The notes under the pieces: model-generated | What the model was told of the DNA's origin: nothing | The model's input: the letters and a program-made list of their open reading frames with translations, nothing else | Database searches by the model: none | Translations under genes and position numbers: made by a program | NCBI RefSeq assembly: GCF_000511355.1 | Contig: NC_023135.1 | Location: forward strand, 3,250,371-3,314,370 | Length of the DNA: 64,000 bases | Origin: Leisingera methylohalidivorans DSM 14336 | Lineage (GTDB): Bacteria; Pseudomonadota; Alphaproteobacteria; Rhodobacterales; Rhodobacteraceae | Direction of reading: 5' to 3' | In this document: in pieces, positions 1-7,167 of the stretch | How positions within the stretch are numbered: position 1 is the first letter of the stretch | Layout: each line of letters starts with the position of its first letter

Positions 1-267
1 GCCCTGGGTGTCGGACAGATGCTGCACGATGGCGCGGCGGTCCTCAGGGCTGATTTCCAGCCCATGCGCCTGCTGCATCCGGACGATGGTCATCATCCAG
101 CCTTCGGGCGTCTTGCGCTGGCCGCTGATCCGGGTCAATCCGCCGTCTTCGCCGGTATGGCAGGCGGTGCAGATGTCCTGCACCAGCGCTTCGCTGGCCA
201 GCGCGGGTGCGGCGCTGGTGAATGTTAAGAGCATTGCAGCCGTCAGACCGGCTGTTCGTTTTGCCAT
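1..267 (-). CDS. qhpA: Quinohemoprotein amine dehydrogenase alpha subunit, N-terminal part (cut by window edge)
   Basis: The first 89 codons are visible and the rest lies beyond the left edge. Translation from the ATG at 265-267 gives a Sec signal peptide ending near A-L-A/S-E, then a c-type heme site (C-T-A-C-H) near residues 33-37. In quinohemoprotein amine dehydrogenase the periplasmic alpha subunit carries hemes and passes electrons from oxidised primary amines. The start overlaps the 3' end of the qhpG-like gene by 25 bp, so the two are probably co-transcribed. On sequence alone this could be another periplasmic cytochrome c. The identity rests mainly on the adjoining qhpG- and qhpR-like genes. 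Confidence 0.72.
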   Translation of the reverse strand, partial: MAKRTAGLTAAMLLTFTSAAPALASEALVQDICTACHTGEDGGLTRISGQRKTPEGWMMTIVRMQQAHGLEISPEDRRAIVQHLSDTQG

Positions 268-1604
268 GGAAGGTTCTCCCTGTTGCTGGTGTCCCAGGGG
301 ATCTGCGCCCCCTCGGTGAAGCCTTGCGATAGAAGCCATTGATGGATGGCCCGGGCCGTCTGCGGCGGGGCCGCCGGTAAAACCGCGGTGTGAAAGCGCG
401 CCGCGTCCGGCAGCGGCCGGCCGTTCAGGCGGCGCAGCAGCGGCACGATCTCCTGCCCGGCGGCAAAGGCGGCGCCGCCGGGGGCATCGCGGGTGATCAG
501 CACCTCGCGCCGCGCCAGATGGCCGTTTTGCACGATGACCCGGCGGGCGATGTGCGGGCGGATCCCGGTGCCGTGGGCGGGGAGATCATCTGGCCAGGCG
601 GCACGCGGCTGCCAGAACGGTGTTTCAATGTCCGCCTCGCGGTAGAAATCGCGGCCCACCCGGGCCTGCCGCCAAAAGGTCTCTGCCACCCGGTTGCGGT
701 AGAAATCGCGGGCCAGTCCGGTGCCGCCGTCCAGCAAGGCCCGTGCGATGGGCACCGCCATCAGCGCCGAGGAGACCGCCCAGAACATGCCGTGCCCGGA
801 CAGGGGATCCAGGGCCACCGCCGCATCGCCCAGCCGCGGGCAGTGCGGATCAAGCTCCGGCGCGGTCAGCCGCGGTGCAATGGCATGAATGGCGGGGCGG
901 CGGGGCAGGGGGGTGTCCGCCAGCACCGTGTGCCACAGCGCCGCCACCGCCGCCTTGCCGCCGGTCCGTTTGTCCAGCGCGGCCGCGTCGCCCACAGCCT
1001 GGAGCCAAAGCTGGCCTTTGCCCAAGGGAGTGGACCAGGTCCAGCCGCCGGGCCGGGCCGTTATCTGCGGAGTGTCCAGGTCCCCGGTCTGCGGCTGCAC
1101 AATTCCTGCAATGGAGATGGTATCCGGGCCGATGAGCTCTGCCCGGCTTTGTTCTGTGCAGGGACGCGGGGCGCGGCGGCCGCGGGCCTCGAACAGCAAG
1201 CGGGCGGAGAGGTTTTGACCGCTGGCCAGCCGGATGACGCCGGCGTCCGGGCGGAGGCTGGCCACGGCCTGTTGAAAAACGGCGGCGCCCGCCGCCCTGG
1301 CGGCGTTCAGCAGCCCGGCGTCGAATTGGGTGCGGTCGGCCGGATGCTCGCTGTTGCGGCCGCCCTGGAAAGCCCCCCAGCTGACATGGCGCTGCGCCGC
1401 AGGCCCGATGCCCGCCAGCGGCAGCCGGTGCCGCTGCAGGATTGCGGCGACGCGGGCGGACATGCCCTCATGCCGCGGCCCGCGCGGCGGCAGGGTGGCC
1501 AGCGCCACGCGGAACCCGGCCCGCGCCAGCAGCGCTGCGGCCACCGATCCGGCCGGGCCGCCGCCTGCGATTGCTATGTCAAAGGTGCCGGTTTGAGGTG
1601 CCAT
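243..1604 (-). CDS. qhpG: FAD-dependent monooxygenase, QhpG-like (peptidyl-Trp hydroxylase for amine dehydrogenase cofactor)
   Basis: A 453-residue flavoprotein. It has an N-terminal Rossmann dinucleotide motif (GGGPAG, residues 14-19) and a second FAD motif in the middle (G-D-A-A-V-A-L-D-P-L-S-G-H-G, about residues 258-271), as in tryptophan-halogenase/geranylgeranyl-reductase-like monooxygenases. In Paracoccus, QhpG dihydroxylates a tryptophan of the small subunit QhpC while the crosslinked quinone cofactor is built. The gene runs directly into a signal-peptide cytochrome gene (qhpA-like), with an AraC regulator divergent. That context favours QhpG over a generic aromatic hydroxylase. qhpB, C, D, E and F are not in this window and may lie to the left. 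Confidence 0.72.
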   Translation of the reverse strand: MAPQTGTFDIAIAGGGPAGSVAAALLARAGFRVALATLPPRGPRHEGMSARVAAILQRHRLPLAGIGPAAQRHVSWGAFQGGRNSEHPADRTQFDAGLLNAARAAGAAVFQQAVASLRPDAGVIRLASGQNLSARLLFEARGRRAPRPCTEQSRAELIGPDTISIAGIVQPQTGDLDTPQITARPGGWTWSTPLGKGQLWLQAVGDAAALDKRTGGKAAVAALWHTVLADTPLPRRPAIHAIAPRLTAPELDPHCPRLGDAAVALDPLSGHGMFWAVSSALMAVPIARALLDGGTGLARDFYRNRVAETFWRQARVGRDFYREADIETPFWQPRAAWPDDLPAHGTGIRPHIARRVIVQNGHLARREVLITRDAPGGAAFAAGQEIVPLLRRLNGRPLPDAARFHTAVLPAAPPQTARAIHQWLLSQGFTEGAQIPWDTSNRENLPWQNEQPV

Positions 1605-1641
1605 TTACACAAGCTGCACTGTGGCGGCGGTGCTTGTGGCG

Positions 1642-1676
1642 GACACATCCGGACAACAAGACGACATTTCCGGACA
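1642..1676. promoter_or_regulatory. Tandem 14-bp direct repeats, candidate QhpR operator
   Basis: The 160-bp gap between qhpG (leftward) and qhpR (rightward) holds GACACATCCGGACA at 1642-1655 and GACATTTCCGGACA at 1663-1676. They match at 12 of 14 positions and their starts are 21 bp apart, two helical turns. Same-face direct repeats are the usual geometry for AraC-family dimers. The pair lies 38-72 bp upstream of the qhpG start, where an activator would act. The sequence and spacing are seen directly. Assignment to QhpR is inference. Confidence 0.5.
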
Positions 1677-1764
1677 GAATCGGCGGCTGCGGCCGGGACC
1701 GCCCTGTTTTTTCTGGAATGGCGGGATTTTACGGTATTCTGGCGCAATCCTGAGGAATTGCGCG

Positions 1765-2820
1765 ATGCCACACGACTACCAGCCCCGGATTTCGGCCTCC
1801 ACATTGAACGACCCGCTGCGGGCTGTTGAGTTCATGAACGGCGATGCCGGCAGGATTTTCCGCACCGCCGGGATCGGCCCCGGAGATCTGGAAGGCGAGA
1901 TCGGCCTGCAGAAGTTCGTGGCCTTCTGCGAGCATGCCTCGGACCAGCTGGGGCTGCCTGATTTCGGCTGGCGGGTGGGCTCGGTGTTCGACCTGCAGAA
2001 TCTTGGCACGCTTGGAGATTTCATCCAGCAGGCCCCGACGCTGGGGGCGGCGCTGTCGCTGTTCCGCAATGCCTTTCCGATGGTGCAGAGCGACTCGGAA
2101 ATGCGGCTGTCGACGGAGGCGGGCAAGGCGCTGCTGACCTACCGGATCCTGGATGCACGCATCTGGCCGCGGCAGCAGGATGCGGAGCTGACGCTGTCGG
2201 TGCTCCATAGTCTGGTGAGATCCGCGGCCGGGCCGGACTGGCGGCCCGATCTGTTGTCGCTGGAGCACGAATCAAGCGCCCTGCAGCACCGCAGCGCTGC
2301 CGGGCCGCGCTGTCCGGTGCAGTTTGCCGCCGCGTCCAATACGCTGGTGTTTCCGGCGGTCCTGCTGGATCTGCCGCTGGCGGACAGCGATAGCCCGGCG
2401 TTCAAGGCGGCGTCGCAGTCGATTGTCCGCAGCGCCCGGCAAAACGAGCGCGAGGCGCCGGTTGCCGTGCGGGTGCGCCGCGAGCTGCTGATGCGCATTG
2501 GCCGCGAGAGTTTCGAGCAGACCGTCATCGCCACCGCCCTGGGCATGTCGCGCCGGACCCTGCGGCGCAAGCTGGAGGAGGAGGGGCAGAAGTTCTCGCG
2601 GCTGCTGGCGGGCTGCCGGATGGAGATTGCCAAGCGCATGCTGCGGGCACCAGGGGCGCAGCTTCATGATATATCGGAGCGGCTGGGCTATTCCGAAGTC
2701 TCGGCTTTTGAGCGCGCGTTCCGCCAGCGGGAGGGGGCGACGCCGAGCCAGTACCGCAAGCAAGCGTCCGGTGGCGGAGCCGGTGACGGTGCTGCCGGGC
2801 TGGATACGGGGTCAAAGTAA
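1765..2820 (+). CDS. qhpR: AraC-family transcriptional regulator, QhpR-like
   Basis: A 351-residue regulator starting at the ATG at 1765, preceded by a GAGGAA-type ribosome site. The long N-terminal part resembles the Arabinose_bd (PF12625) domain of the OruR/ArgR-like AraC subgroup. The C-terminal ~100 residues carry the two helix-turn-helix units (TALGMSRRTLRRKL, then DISERLGYSEVSAFERAFRQ and the G-x-T-P-S-Q-Y-R end). Divergence from qhpG and the tandem repeats between them suggest amine-responsive activation of the qhp genes, as for QhpR of Paracoccus. An upstream in-frame start at 1621 exists but would cover the operator region and has no ribosome site. Confidence 0.7.
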   Translation: MPHDYQPRISASTLNDPLRAVEFMNGDAGRIFRTAGIGPGDLEGEIGLQKFVAFCEHASDQLGLPDFGWRVGSVFDLQNLGTLGDFIQQAPTLGAALSLFRNAFPMVQSDSEMRLSTEAGKALLTYRILDARIWPRQQDAELTLSVLHSLVRSAAGPDWRPDLLSLEHESSALQHRSAAGPRCPVQFAAASNTLVFPAVLLDLPLADSDSPAFKAASQSIVRSARQNEREAPVAVRVRRELLMRIGRESFEQTVIATALGMSRRTLRRKLEEEGQKFSRLLAGCRMEIAKRMLRAPGAQLHDISERLGYSEVSAFERAFRQREGATPSQYRKQASGGGAGDGAAGLDTGSK

Positions 2821-2858
2821 CCCGGCGCAGCGCGGCGCGGAAATTCTGCGGGCTGGTG

Positions 2859-2888
2859 TGATCCAGCTTTCCCGCCGGCCCGTAGATA
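2859..2888 (+). promoter_or_regulatory. RpoE-type (ECF) autoregulatory promoter of rpoE-chrR
   Basis: TGATCC at 2859-2864, an 18-bp spacer, then TAGATA at 2883-2888. TGATCC plus a TA-rich -10 at this spacing is the pattern described for singlet-oxygen sigma-E promoters of Rhodobacter. The same architecture occurs twice more at 5699-5789. Transcription should begin near 2894, which argues against the ATG at 2893 as the rpoE start. Confidence 0.72.
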
Positions 2889-2967
2889 TCCTATGATGCC
2901 AGTGAAAACAGACAGGCCGCCCGATAGAAACCTGGCGCGCGGGGAACCTCCTGAGGGCAAAGCTGCA

Positions 2968-3522
2968 GTGTCGAAGGCGCAACCTTATTCCGAGCTGACC
3001 ATCTGGCTGCTTGCCGTGCGCGATCAGCGGGACCGGGCAGCCTTCGGCAATCTGTTCGACGATCTGGCGCCGCGCCTGAAAGGGTTTGTCATGCGGTCCG
3101 GAGCGGCGCCGGCGCTGGCCGAGGAAATCGTTCAGGACGTCATGCTGACCATCTGGCGAAAGGCGGGCCTGTTTGATCCGCATAAGGCGCAAGCGGCGGC
3201 CTGGATCTATCAGATCGCCCGCAACCGCCATATCGATATTGTCCGCAAGGAAAACCGTCCGGTGCCGGATGAACTGGGCGAAGACCCTGGGCTGGGCGCT
3301 GATGCCGGCCAGATCCTGGCGATGGAGCAGGAAGCCGGGCATCTGAAACTGGCCATCGAGCAGCTGCACCCCGATCAGAGGGACATGATCGAAAAGGCCT
3401 ATCTCGGGGAATTGACCCATCAGGACATCAGCACCCAGACCGGCCTGCCGCTGGGAACCGTAAAATCGCGTATCCGCCTGGGACTTGGGCGGCTGCGCAA
3501 AGAGTTAAAAGGATTGCGCTGA
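2968..3522 (+). CDS. rpoE: ECF sigma factor RpoE (ChrR-controlled, singlet-oxygen type)
   Basis: An ECF sigma-70 factor with region 2 (AAFGNLFDDLAPRLKGFVMR through the WIYQIARNRHIDIVRK core) and region 4 (LTHQDISTQTGLPLGTVKSRIRLGLGRLR). It directs transcription of photo-oxidative-stress genes when its partner ChrR releases it. I chose GTG at 2968 because the promoter -10 box lies at 2883-2888, a TGAGGG ribosome site precedes the GTG, and the resulting 184 residues match usual ECF length. ATGs at 2893 and 2896 are in frame and would add 24-25 residues, but would need a leaderless message. The chrR start follows the stop codon directly. Confidence 0.88.
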   Translation: MSKAQPYSELTIWLLAVRDQRDRAAFGNLFDDLAPRLKGFVMRSGAAPALAEEIVQDVMLTIWRKAGLFDPHKAQAAAWIYQIARNRHIDIVRKENRPVPDELGEDPGLGADAGQILAMEQEAGHLKLAIEQLHPDQRDMIEKAYLGELTHQDISTQTGLPLGTVKSRIRLGLGRLRKELKGLR

Positions 3523-4158
3523 ATGCCGGCAATCACCCATCACATTCCCGACCCGATGATCGCCGCCTATGCGGGTGGCAGCCTGCCGCATGCGTTTTCC
3601 ATGGTGGTGGCAAGCCATCTGTCCTGCTGCCGCGGCTGCCAGGCAGCGCTTGGCGCGCATCAAAGCGTGGGCGGTGCCCTGCTGGAGCGCACCGAGGCGG
3701 CAGAGCTGTCCCGCGGCCTGAAGGCCGGTGTCATGGCGCTGCTGGACGCGCCGCCGGTGCCGGAGCCGCAGTATGACGCCAAGGGGATCTATCCGGGGCC
3801 GGTGATGCAGGCTCTGAAGGGGGCCGCGCCGCGCTGGAGGACGCTGGGCATGGGCGTCAAGCAGACCATCCTGTTCGAAGGGGAGGGCGGGTCGGCCCGG
3901 CTGCTGTACATCCCGGCGGGCCGGGCGGTGCCGGATCACAGCCATAACGGACTGGAGCTGACGCTGGTGCTGCAGGGCAGTTTCAGCGACGAAACCGGAC
4001 GTTTCGGGGTTGGCGACGTTGAGATCGGGGATGAGGAGCTGGAGCATACGCCGGTTGCGGATGCCGGGGAACCGTGCATTTGCCTGGCGGCCACCGATGC
4101 GCCGCTGCGGTTCAGCGCGTTCATGCCGCGGCTGCTGCAGCCGCTGTTCCGGATTTAG
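3523..4158 (+). CDS. chrR: Anti-sigma factor ChrR (zinc-binding ASD plus cupin)
   Basis: A 211-residue zinc-dependent anti-sigma factor for the adjacent RpoE. The N-terminal anti-sigma domain shows the ZAS-type ligands: His6/His7, then H32-x3-C36-x2-C39. The C-terminal cupin-like domain keeps H-S-H-x3-E in the G-R-A-V-P-D-H-S-H-N-G-L-E stretch and a later E-H-T, matching the metal ligands of the ChrR cupin domain. In Rhodobacter this domain is needed for the singlet-oxygen response. The gene abuts rpoE with no gap, the standard pairing for a sigma/anti-sigma module. Confidence 0.9.
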   Translation: MPAITHHIPDPMIAAYAGGSLPHAFSMVVASHLSCCRGCQAALGAHQSVGGALLERTEAAELSRGLKAGVMALLDAPPVPEPQYDAKGIYPGPVMQALKGAAPRWRTLGMGVKQTILFEGEGGSARLLYIPAGRAVPDHSHNGLELTLVLQGSFSDETGRFGVGDVEIGDEELEHTPVADAGEPCICLAATDAPLRFSAFMPRLLQPLFRI

Positions 4159-4189
4159 GCCGCCGGGTTTACCGGGCGGGCGGCGGGTC

Positions 4190-4927
4190 TCAGCCGCCGG
4201 TCTGCCGGCCGCGATAGGCCAGCCAGTCGGGCAGAAGGGCGAAGGCTTTGATGGCCCAGGAGAAGGGACGCGGGAAATCGGTTCTGAAGCGGCGCGATTG
4301 CAGGGCGCGCACAACATGCGCTGCGGCCTGTTCCGGGGTCATCAGCTGCGGCATCGCAAAGCTGTTCTTCTCCGTAAGCCGGGTCTTGATAAAGCCGGGG
4401 TTGATAATGCGGACGGTGACGCCGGTGCCTTTCAGATCATGGCGCATGGTTTCCGCCAGGCTGATCAGCGCGGCTTTGCTGGCACCGTAGCCGATGGCGG
4501 CGGGCAGGCCGCGGTATCCGGCCAGGGAGCCGATCAACGTTATCTCGCCGCGCCCGGATTTGACAAAGCCGGGCACGACCTGCCCCAGAACCCGCAGCGC
4601 ACCGTTGAAATTGACGTCAATCATTCTGAGGGCCGCATCGGTGTCCCAGTTCTGGGTGCGCAACGGTTCATAGGCGCCGGCGTTGTAGATGACGGCATCA
4701 ACCGGCCCGGCCAGCCGGGCGGCGGATGCGACGGACTGCGGATCGGTGACGTCCACCGCCGCCGGCCGGGCCTGTGTCAGCTCATCCGCGAGCTGTTCCA
4801 GGGCTTCGGCCGAGCGGGCAGAGAGGATCACCCGGGCACCCAAGGCGTCCAGCTGCCGGGCGGTTTCGCGGCCCAGCCCGTGGCTTGCCCCGATCAGCCA
4901 GATGGTTTTGCCGTGCAGGCTGTTCAT
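4190..4927 (-). CDS. Short-chain dehydrogenase/reductase of the RpoE regulon
   Basis: A 245-residue SDR. It has the N-terminal nucleotide-binding glycine motif G-A-S-H-G-L-G (about residues 13-19), the structural N-A-G motif, and the catalytic Ser...Y-x3-K (G-Y-G-A-S-K). It starts at the ATG at 4927, overlapping the stop of the DUF1365 gene by 4 bp, so the two form an operon read leftwards from the promoter at 5699-5728. SDRs of this type accompany rpoE-chrR and Cfa-like genes in Rhodobacter-type sigma-E regulons. Its substrate is not evident; a lipid-derived carbonyl is an inference from context. Confidence 0.8.
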   Translation of the reverse strand: MNSLHGKTIWLIGASHGLGRETARQLDALGARVILSARSAEALEQLADELTQARPAAVDVTDPQSVASAARLAGPVDAVIYNAGAYEPLRTQNWDTDAALRMIDVNFNGALRVLGQVVPGFVKSGRGEITLIGSLAGYRGLPAAIGYGASKAALISLAETMRHDLKGTGVTVRIINPGFIKTRLTEKNSFAMPQLMTPEQAAAHVVRALQSRRFRTDFPRPFSWAIKAFALLPDWLAYRGRQTGG

Positions 4928-5694
4928 GCCTTGCGGTCCGAATAGGTGGAACTGTCTGACAGCAGCGGCTTTGGCGGCGCGGGTTTTCTGAGAAACGGCG
5001 CGCGTTTGACCCAAAGCCTGAGGGCCTGCCAGTAAATCAGCGCCACCACGCGCAGCGCCCCGAAAGGCCGGCGGATGGCGGCGCGGGCCAGGGACGCGGT
5101 GGTTGCAGGCCGCCGCCGCCCGTTCAAAGTCGCCAGCACGCCCTGGCTGCCGTTTTGATAGGCGATCCGGATATTGAAGGCGCGGCGGGTCATTTCAAAG
5201 CTGAACTGGTAACGCCCGGCCACTTGCTGAAACGGGGAAACATGCATGAGCTTTTGCGCTTCAATCACCTGTTCGGGCTGAAGGGGCCGGAAATCAGGGT
5301 GCGCCGCGAAATAGCAGTGCCGGTGTCCGAAGGTGTTGTTCACCTCGGCGATGAAGGCCCGCGGCGTGCCGTCCCTGACCGCGATCCAAAAGCTGACCGG
5401 ATTGAAATGAAACCACAGAAAGCTGGGCTGGGTCAGTAACAGCAGCTGCGCCCTGCCGAGGGGAAAACCGCGCTGGAGCAACTCCTCGCGGAACCAGGCC
5501 GCGCCGCGCCCGTTGCCGCGCGGCCCGCCATGGTGGCGGTCATGGATGGAAAACAGATTGAACCGGTTGCGCGACAGCAAGGGCGGAGCGCCGCTGGTCA
5601 TGTCCGTCAGGATATAGTCGACACCATAGCGGAAGGCGTTTTCCACCGCGCCCCGCCGGGCATGAAAAGTCTGAGCTGCGACATGTTCAATCAT
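4924..5694 (-). CDS. DUF1365 family protein of the RpoE regulon
   Basis: A 256-residue DUF1365 protein. Family hallmarks are the N-terminal H-A-R-x-G-x-V-x-N-x-F-R-Y segment, the S-I-H-D-R-H-H stretch, and P-V-S-F-W followed later by H-V-S-P-F. DUF1365 genes sit beside flavin amine oxidase and Cfa-like genes in many bacteria, and a role in modifying membrane fatty acids is suspected. The promoter -10 hexamer ends only 4 bp before the ATG at 5694, so the message may be leaderless. The next internal Met would remove the conserved N-terminal motif. The SDR gene follows with a 4-bp overlap. Confidence 0.82.
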   Translation of the reverse strand: MIEHVAAQTFHARRGAVENAFRYGVDYILTDMTSGAPPLLSRNRFNLFSIHDRHHGGPRGNGRGAAWFREELLQRGFPLGRAQLLLLTQPSFLWFHFNPVSFWIAVRDGTPRAFIAEVNNTFGHRHCYFAAHPDFRPLQPEQVIEAQKLMHVSPFQQVAGRYQFSFEMTRRAFNIRIAYQNGSQGVLATLNGRRRPATTASLARAAIRRPFGALRVVALIYWQALRLWVKRAPFLRKPAPPKPLLSDSSTYSDRKA

Positions 5695-5698
5695 ACAG

Positions 5699-5728
5699 GG
5701 GTTACGTTTGCTTTGCGGTGCTGGATCA
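5699..5728 (-). promoter_or_regulatory. RpoE-type promoter of DUF1365-SDR operon
   Basis: Read on the minus strand: TGATCC (plus-strand GGATCA, 5723-5728), an 18-bp spacer, then TAACCC (5699-5704). The spacing equals that of the rpoE promoter at 2859-2888. It is back-to-back with the ufaD promoter at 5760-5789. The -10 box lies immediately before the DUF1365 ATG. Confidence 0.62.
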
Positions 5729-5759
5729 CCGCGGGCCGGTTATTTTATCGCACCCCAAG

Positions 5760-5789
5760 TGATCCGCAGCCGCCCGGCGGACGTAATGA
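5760..5789 (+). promoter_or_regulatory. RpoE-type promoter of ufaD operon
   Basis: TGATCC at 5760-5765, an 18-bp spacer, TAATGA at 5784-5789. The start codon of the flavin amine oxidase lies 28 bp beyond, with a GGAAGG ribosome site in between. Same architecture as the other two ECF promoters here. Confidence 0.7.
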
Positions 5790-5817
5790 AAGGAAACAGC
5801 GGGAAGGAAAACAACGC

Positions 5818-7167
5818 ATGCTGGATCAAACGCAGGGGCTCCGCCGCAAGATTGCAATCGCGGGGGGCGGCATTTCCGGGCTTGCTGCAGCATACTACCT
5901 GTCCTCCAGCCATGACGTGACTTTGTTCGAGGCAGCTCCGCGGCTGGGCGGGCATGCCCGGACCGTGCTGGCAGGGAAACACGGCGACCAGCCCGTGGAC
6001 ACGGGGTTCATCGTGTTCAATTATGCCACCTATCCGTATCTGACCCGGCTGTTCCGCGAACTGGACGTGCCGGTGATGAGAAGCGAGATGAGCTTTTGCG
6101 CCAGCATTGATGACGGGCGGCTGGAATACGGGCTGAACAGCCTGCGGATGCTGACCGCGCAGAAGCGCAATCTGATCCGGCCGCAGTTTCACAGGATGAT
6201 CGCCGATATTCTGCGTTTTGGAAGACAGGCCGAGGCGGCCGCGGCGGACGACGGGAAAACCATCGGCGAGCTGGTCGCGGAGCTGGGCCTGGGCAGCTGG
6301 TTCCGCGACCATTACCTGATGCCGATGTGCGGTGCGATCTGGTCCACGCCCGTCAGCGATGTCGATGCCTTTCCGGCCCGGTCGCTGGTGCAGTTTTTCC
6401 GCAACCACGCGCTGCTGGCGGGGGCCGGCAGGCATCAATGGTGGACCGTCAAGGGCGGCAGCATCGAATATGTCCGCCGCCTGGAGACTGCGCTGATAGC
6501 GCGGGGCTGCTGCATCCGGCTGAATGCTCCGGTCCAGCGGGCGGTGCGGCAGGCGGGCGGCGTGTCCGTGCAGGCGCAGGGGCAGCCGCCTCAGAGGTTC
6601 GACGATATCATATTTGCCTGCCACTCCGATCAGGCGCTGGCCATTCTGGGGGATGATGCCCGGCCGGAAGAAGCGGCGGCGCTGGGGGCAATCCGCTTTC
6701 AGCCGAACCGGGCGGTTCTGCATTGCGACGAAGGGCAGATGCCCAAGCGGCGCAGGTGCTGGTCCAGCTGGGCCTACCGCAGCCAGGAGGGCGGCGTCGG
6801 CATCACCTATTGGATGAACCGGCTGCAGAACATTCCCGAAAGCGATCCGCTGTTTGTGACGCTGAACCCCGCCCGGCCGATTCCGGCAGCAAAGATCTAT
6901 GATCAGGTGGAGTTTGCGCATCCGGTTTTCGACCAGGCGGCCCTGCAGGCGCAGCGGCAGATCCGGGCGATGCAGGGGCGCAGCAACACCTGGTTTGCCG
7001 GCGCCTACAATCGCCATGGTTTCCACGAAGACGGCATCGCCAGCGCCATGCGGATTGTCCGCATGATGAATCCGCTCATCTCTCACCCGGACAAAGGAAC
7101 AGATCATGGCATTTGCAGACAAGGCCTTGCAGTCGGAATTCCTGTCGGCCTGCGCGCGTCTGCGTGA
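5818..7167 (+). CDS. ufaD: FAD-dependent amine-oxidase-like protein, probable UfaD (furan fatty acid pathway desaturase)
   Basis: A 449-residue flavoprotein with an N-terminal dinucleotide motif (A-G-G-G-I-S-G-L) followed by the amine-oxidase/protoporphyrinogen-oxidase-like F-E-A-A-x-R-L-G-G-H-A-R-T motif. It starts at 5818 behind GGAAGG. In Rhodobacter sphaeroides the RpoE-controlled RSP_1091-1087 operon begins with this type of protein followed by a Cfa-like protein. From memory, these correspond to UfaD and UfaO, which convert a methylated vaccenic acid to a diene and then a furan fatty acid. The 3' end overlaps the next gene by 62 bp. The family call is firm; the ufaD name is less so. The methylase UfaM is not in this window. 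Confidence 0.68.
   Translation: MLDQTQGLRRKIAIAGGGISGLAAAYYLSSSHDVTLFEAAPRLGGHARTVLAGKHGDQPVDTGFIVFNYATYPYLTRLFRELDVPVMRSEMSFCASIDDGRLEYGLNSLRMLTAQKRNLIRPQFHRMIADILRFGRQAEAAAADDGKTIGELVAELGLGSWFRDHYLMPMCGAIWSTPVSDVDAFPARSLVQFFRNHALLAGAGRHQWWTVKGGSIEYVRRLETALIARGCCIRLNAPVQRAVRQAGGVSVQAQGQPPQRFDDIIFACHSDQALAILGDDARPEEAAALGAIRFQPNRAVLHCDEGQMPKRRRCWSSWAYRSQEGGVGITYWMNRLQNIPESDPLFVTLNPARPIPAAKIYDQVEFAHPVFDQAALQAQRQIRAMQGRSNTWFAGAYNRHGFHEDGIASAMRIVRMMNPLISHPDKGTDHGICRQGLAVGIPVGLRASA

Noticed and set aside
390..1829. Long plus-strand open frame opposite qhpG
   Set aside because: Arg/Pro/Gly/Gln-rich with no domain signal. It is a high-GC shadow of the real minus-strand flavoprotein gene. The same applies to long frames opposite the ABC exporter (12460-14247), asbB (17785-19575), asbA (19385-21454), the importer permeases (25627-26673) and the second N-hydroxylase (55860-57944).
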